Source: Sulfurovum sp. UBA1140 (GTDB lineage Bacteria; Campylobacterota; Campylobacteria; Campylobacterales; Sulfurovaceae). From it: a stretch of 14,627 bases of DNA. The translations under genes were made by a program, and so were the position numbers. The stretch spans positions 29,600-44,226 of the forward strand of contig DCAF01000064.1 of NCBI GenBank assembly GCA_002311915.1. The letters are read 5' to 3'. The notes under the pieces were generated by a model. It was not told the origin of the DNA, made no database searches, and saw only the letters and a list, made by a program, of their open reading frames with translations. Below are positions 12,174-14,627 of this stretch, piece by piece. How positions within the stretch are numbered: the stretch's first letter is position 1; each line of letters starts with the position of its first letter.

Positions 12174-13601
12174 ATGGGTAAATTCGTAAACAATATAGAT
12201 GAGTTCTTTAAATTTTGTGAAGAGAATGAAGTAGAGTTTGTAGATTTTAGATTTACAGATATAAAAGGTGCATGGCACCATATTTCATATAGAATGTCTG
12301 CTGTAGATGCTGATCAACTAGAGCATGGTATGCCTTTTGATGGTTCATCAATTGAAAATTGGCAACCAATTGAAAAGTCAGATATGATTTTAAAGCCAGA
12401 TATAGAGACAGCTTTCCTTGACCCATTCACTGCTGATAGCACCGTAATTATTATCTGTGATGTATATGACATCTATAAAAATGACCTCTATGAGAGATGT
12501 CCAAGAAGTATTGCTAAGAAGACTCTAAAATATATGGAAGAGTCTGGTGTTGGTGATGATGCCTTCTTTGGTCCAGAGAATGAGTTCTTTATCTTTGATG
12601 ATGTTAGAATCTGGTCAGGTATTAACCAAACAGGTTATAGAGTCGAGTCAGAAGAGGGTGAGTGGAGTCGTTCAACATCTTATGAGATGGGCAATATGGG
12701 TCACAGACCAGGAACAAAAGGTGGTTACTTTCCAGTAATGCCAACAGATACCATGGTTGACCTTCGTGCAGAGATGATGCAAGTAATGGAAGATGTAGGT
12801 CTAACAGTAATGCTCGGTCACCATGAAGTTGCACAAGGACAAGGTGAGATTGGTATTAAATATGCTGGACTAATCGAGGCAGCTGATAATGTACAAAAGT
12901 ATAAGTATGTTGTAAAAATGGTAGCACACCTCAATGGTAAAACAGCTACATTTATGCCAAAACCACTCTATGGAGACAATGGTAACGGTATGCACGTTCA
13001 CCAATCAATCTGGAAAAAGGGTGTAAATCAGTTCTATAAAGAGGGAGAATATGCGAACCTTTCTGAGACAGCACTACAATACCTTGGTGGTATCTTTAGA
13101 CATGCTCACTCAGTATCAGCATTTACAAATCCAAGTACAAACTCATACAAAAGATTGGTACCTGGATATGAAGCTCCAAACATCTTGACATACTCTAGTC
13201 AAAACCGTTCGGCTGCTTGTCGTATCCCTTATGGCTCTGGTGAGATGGCAACTAGAATTGAGACAAGATTCCCAGATAGCACAGCATGTCCTTACCTATG
13301 TTTTGCTGTTCTTATGTTGGCAGGTCTTGATGGTATCAAAAACAAAGATGTACCTGTTGGACCTATGGATATTGACTTGTTTGAGCTTACTCTTGATGAG
13401 ATTAGAGAGAAAAATATCCCTCAAATGCCTCATACTTTAAGACAAGCAGTTGAAGGTCTTATTTCAGACCATGACTACTTAAAGCCTGTTATGACCCAAG
13501 AATTTATTAATGCTTATCAGCATTATATGTTCGAGAGTCAAGTATGGCCAGATGAGTCTCAACCTACTGGACATGAGTTTAAGACGACTTACTCTTGTTA
13601 A
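12174..13601 (+). CDS. glnA: Glutamine synthetase type I
   Basis: GlnA makes glutamine from glutamate, ammonia and ATP as a cytoplasmic dodecamer, and is the main route of ammonium assimilation. The 475-residue chain has all type I landmarks: DFRFTDIKGAWHHISY near residue 22, the PFDGSSI latch, metal ligands in GPENEFF (E135, E137), NGNGMHVHQS (269-278) with its ATP/metal histidine, and RSAACRIPYGSG followed by ETRFPDSTACPYL. At the position where enteric enzymes carry the adenylylated tyrosine (NLYDLP), this protein has DIDLFELT, with Phe403 in place of Tyr. Control by GlnE-type adenylylation is therefore not possible; the same loss is known for Helicobacter glutamine synthetase. A good AGGAGA ribosome binding site lies before the ATG. 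It has its own promoter and terminator and is probably monocistronic. Confidence 0.97.
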   Translation: MGKFVNNIDEFFKFCEENEVEFVDFRFTDIKGAWHHISYRMSAVDADQLEHGMPFDGSSIENWQPIEKSDMILKPDIETAFLDPFTADSTVIIICDVYDIYKNDLYERCPRSIAKKTLKYMEESGVGDDAFFGPENEFFIFDDVRIWSGINQTGYRVESEEGEWSRSTSYEMGNMGHRPGTKGGYFPVMPTDTMVDLRAEMMQVMEDVGLTVMLGHHEVAQGQGEIGIKYAGLIEAADNVQKYKYVVKMVAHLNGKTATFMPKPLYGDNGNGMHVHQSIWKKGVNQFYKEGEYANLSETALQYLGGIFRHAHSVSAFTNPSTNSYKRLVPGYEAPNILTYSSQNRSAACRIPYGSGEMATRIETRFPDSTACPYLCFAVLMLAGLDGIKNKDVPVGPMDIDLFELTLDEIREKNIPQMPHTLRQAVEGLISDHDYLKPVMTQEFINAYQHYMFESQVWPDESQPTGHEFKTTYSC

Positions 13602-13607
13602 TCCACT

Positions 13608-13639
13608 TGATGGGGCTTTTGCCTCATCACCTCTTTTTT
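13608..13639 (+). terminator. Intrinsic terminator of glnA
   Basis: TGATGGGGC (13608-13616) pairs with GCCTCATCA (13621-13629) over nine positions with one G-U, loop TTTT, then a T run at 13633-13639. This is the strongest terminator in the window. Confidence 0.85.
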
Positions 13640-13663
13640 CATTAAAATCAAATCTAATTTCGA

Positions 13664-13669
13664 TATAAT
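13664..13669 (+). promoter_or_regulatory. -10 element of rpsB
   Basis: TTTCGATATAATTTCGC has a perfect TATAAT in the same TCGATATAAT context as the leuS promoter. The expected start near 13676 leaves about 170 bases before the rpsB ATG. Confidence 0.7.
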
Positions 13670-13675
13670 TTCGCG

Positions 13676-13847
13676 TTTGTAACTTTATCAAACAAATTCT
13701 CATGTAGTTAATCCTTGAATGGTTGCACGTTTCGTGTTAAGGGCTACAGTGGAATAAACCTAAAGACTACGGTCTCTAAAAATATTATTTTTGTCTTATT
13801 ATGTATAGTAAAACTATCTATAGTAAGACTTTTGCAAGGAGCAAAAT
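13676..13847 (+). promoter_or_regulatory. Structured rpsB leader (candidate autoregulatory element)
   Basis: No coding gene is supported here. Several helices can be drawn. GTAG (13704) pairs with CTAC (13744), CCTT (13713) with AAGG (13739) and CACG (13726) with CGTG (13733), nested as one stem-loop. Then AGAC-TACG-GTCT (13764-13775) is a short stem with a stable UACG tetraloop. Near the gene, ACTAT (13813-13817) can pair with an ATAGT on either side (13805 or 13820), giving two exclusive hairpins just ahead of AAGGAG. S2 represses its own rpsB leader in enteric bacteria; a comparable role here is inference. Confidence 0.4.
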
Positions 13848-14627
13848 ATGGTAACAATGAAAGATTTATTGGAGTGTGGTGTACACTTTGGTCACCAAAC
13901 AAGAAGATGGAATCCAAAAATGAAGAGATTTATCTTTGGTGAGAGAAAAAATATTTATATTATTGACTTACAAAAAACACTCAGATACTTCAAATATACC
14001 TACAATGTAGTTAAAGGAGCAGTAGCAGAGGGTCAAACAATTATCTTTGTTGGAACAAAGAAACAAGCCAGATCTGCTGTTAAAGAACATGCAGAGAGAT
14101 GTGGTATGCCGTATGTTTCTACACGATGGTTGGGTGGAATGTTAACAAACTATCCAACAATGAAAAAATCTATCAGAAAACTCGAAATCATTGAGCAGAT
14201 GGAAGAGAATGGTCAACTTGAACTTTTGACTAAAAAAGAAGCGCTTATGTTAATTAGAAAAAAAGCCAAACTTTCTGCTTATCTTGAAGGCTTCAGACAT
14301 ATGAAAAAATTGCCTGATATGATGTTTGTTGTTGATACTGTTAAAGAGCATATTGCAGTTAAAGAAGCAAAAAGAATGGGAATGAAAGTTATTGCACCAT
14401 TGGATACAAACTGTGATCCTGATGTGGTTGATTACCCAATCCCTGGAAACGATGATGCCATTCGTTCAATTAACCTTTTCTGTAGAGAGATGGCTGAAGC
14501 GATTATTGAAGGTAAAGCTGAATTGGCTGAAAAAGAGGGAAAATCTGCTGAAAATGCACCATCTGCTGATGCTGAATTTGTTGAAGCGATGACAGGAAAA
14601 ACTGAAGAGACTGCGAAAGAAGAGACT
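13848..14627 (+). CDS. rpsB: 30S ribosomal protein S2 (3' end outside the window)
   Basis: S2 is a small-subunit ribosomal protein, needed late in 30S assembly together with S1. The frame is open from ATG 13848 to the window end (260 codons, no stop). It begins MVTMKDLLECGVHFGHQTRRWNPKM, the S2 N-terminal signature, and continues with IFVGTKKQARSAV, YVSTRWLGGMLTN, LPDMMFVVDTVKEHIAVKEA and APLDTNCDPDVVDYPIPGNDDAIRSI, the second S2 signature region. From about residue 225 it has an acidic, alanine-rich tail (ELAEKEGKSAENAPSADAEF...), longer than in E. coli and probably near its end. A strong AAGGAG is six bases before the ATG. tsf usually follows rpsB, but it would be outside the window. Confidence 0.96.
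   Translation, partial: MVTMKDLLECGVHFGHQTRRWNPKMKRFIFGERKNIYIIDLQKTLRYFKYTYNVVKGAVAEGQTIIFVGTKKQARSAVKEHAERCGMPYVSTRWLGGMLTNYPTMKKSIRKLEIIEQMEENGQLELLTKKEALMLIRKKAKLSAYLEGFRHMKKLPDMMFVVDTVKEHIAVKEAKRMGMKVIAPLDTNCDPDVVDYPIPGNDDAIRSINLFCREMAEAIIEGKAELAEKEGKSAENAPSADAEFVEAMTGKTEETAKEET

Noticed and set aside
13700..13780. Possible tRNA in the rpsB leader
   Set aside because: Stem-loops are present but there is no 7-bp acceptor stem, T-loop TTCRANY box or anticodon arm in the right spacing.
13715..13942. Open frame across the rpsB leader and gene start
   Set aside because: It runs in another frame through the rpsB N-terminus and has no ribosome binding site or protein-like composition.

Overview
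The window reads as AT-rich chromosomal DNA from a free-living Campylobacterota (Epsilonproteobacteria) species, most like the Sulfurovum/Sulfurimonas group. Reasons: the gene families present (futalosine-type MqnA, a type I glutamine synthetase lacking the adenylylation tyrosine, glnA near rpsB) and promoters made of a strong TATAAT-type -10, often inside TCGATATAAT or GCTATAAT, with no clear -35. The genus is inference.

Layout. 1-613: 3' part of an outer-membrane beta-barrel gene. 756-1409 (-): mqnA (menaquinone), divergent from 1542-5988 (+): moaD-moaE-moeA (molybdenum cofactor) followed by a lipoprotein with a zinc-peptidase motif and a small DUF4258-like gene. 5985-6460: a decayed minus-strand reading frame interrupted by a long palindromic repeat, then the leuS promoter. 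6461-8902: leuS. 8903-9781: a decayed toxin-antitoxin-like patch, with a RelB/DinJ antitoxin whose start codon appears lost, a GC-rich hairpin in its 3' end, an unrecognised fragment with an in-frame stop, and another dispersed repeat. 9782-11232 (-): pheA and a membrane-anchored coiled-coil protein, divergent from hisJ (11323-12102). Then glnA (12174-13601) and rpsB (13848 to the window end, incomplete), each preceded by a terminator and its own promoter; rpsB has a leader of about 170 nt with several possible hairpins.

Most genes are housekeeping: cofactor synthesis (mqnA, moaDE, moeA), amino-acid synthesis (pheA, hisJ, glnA) and translation (leuS, rpsB). The unusual content lies between them. 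Four related intergenic repeats (about 654-758, 6205-6292, 9671-9777, 10667-10732) share a recognisable core or half-site and fold into hairpins. One looks like a MITE-like insertion with a 5-bp duplication whose length preserves the interrupted reading frame. They sit next to decaying genes and in convergent or intra-operon gaps. This repeat family is the best candidate for something undescribed here; no complete novel multi-gene system is visible.
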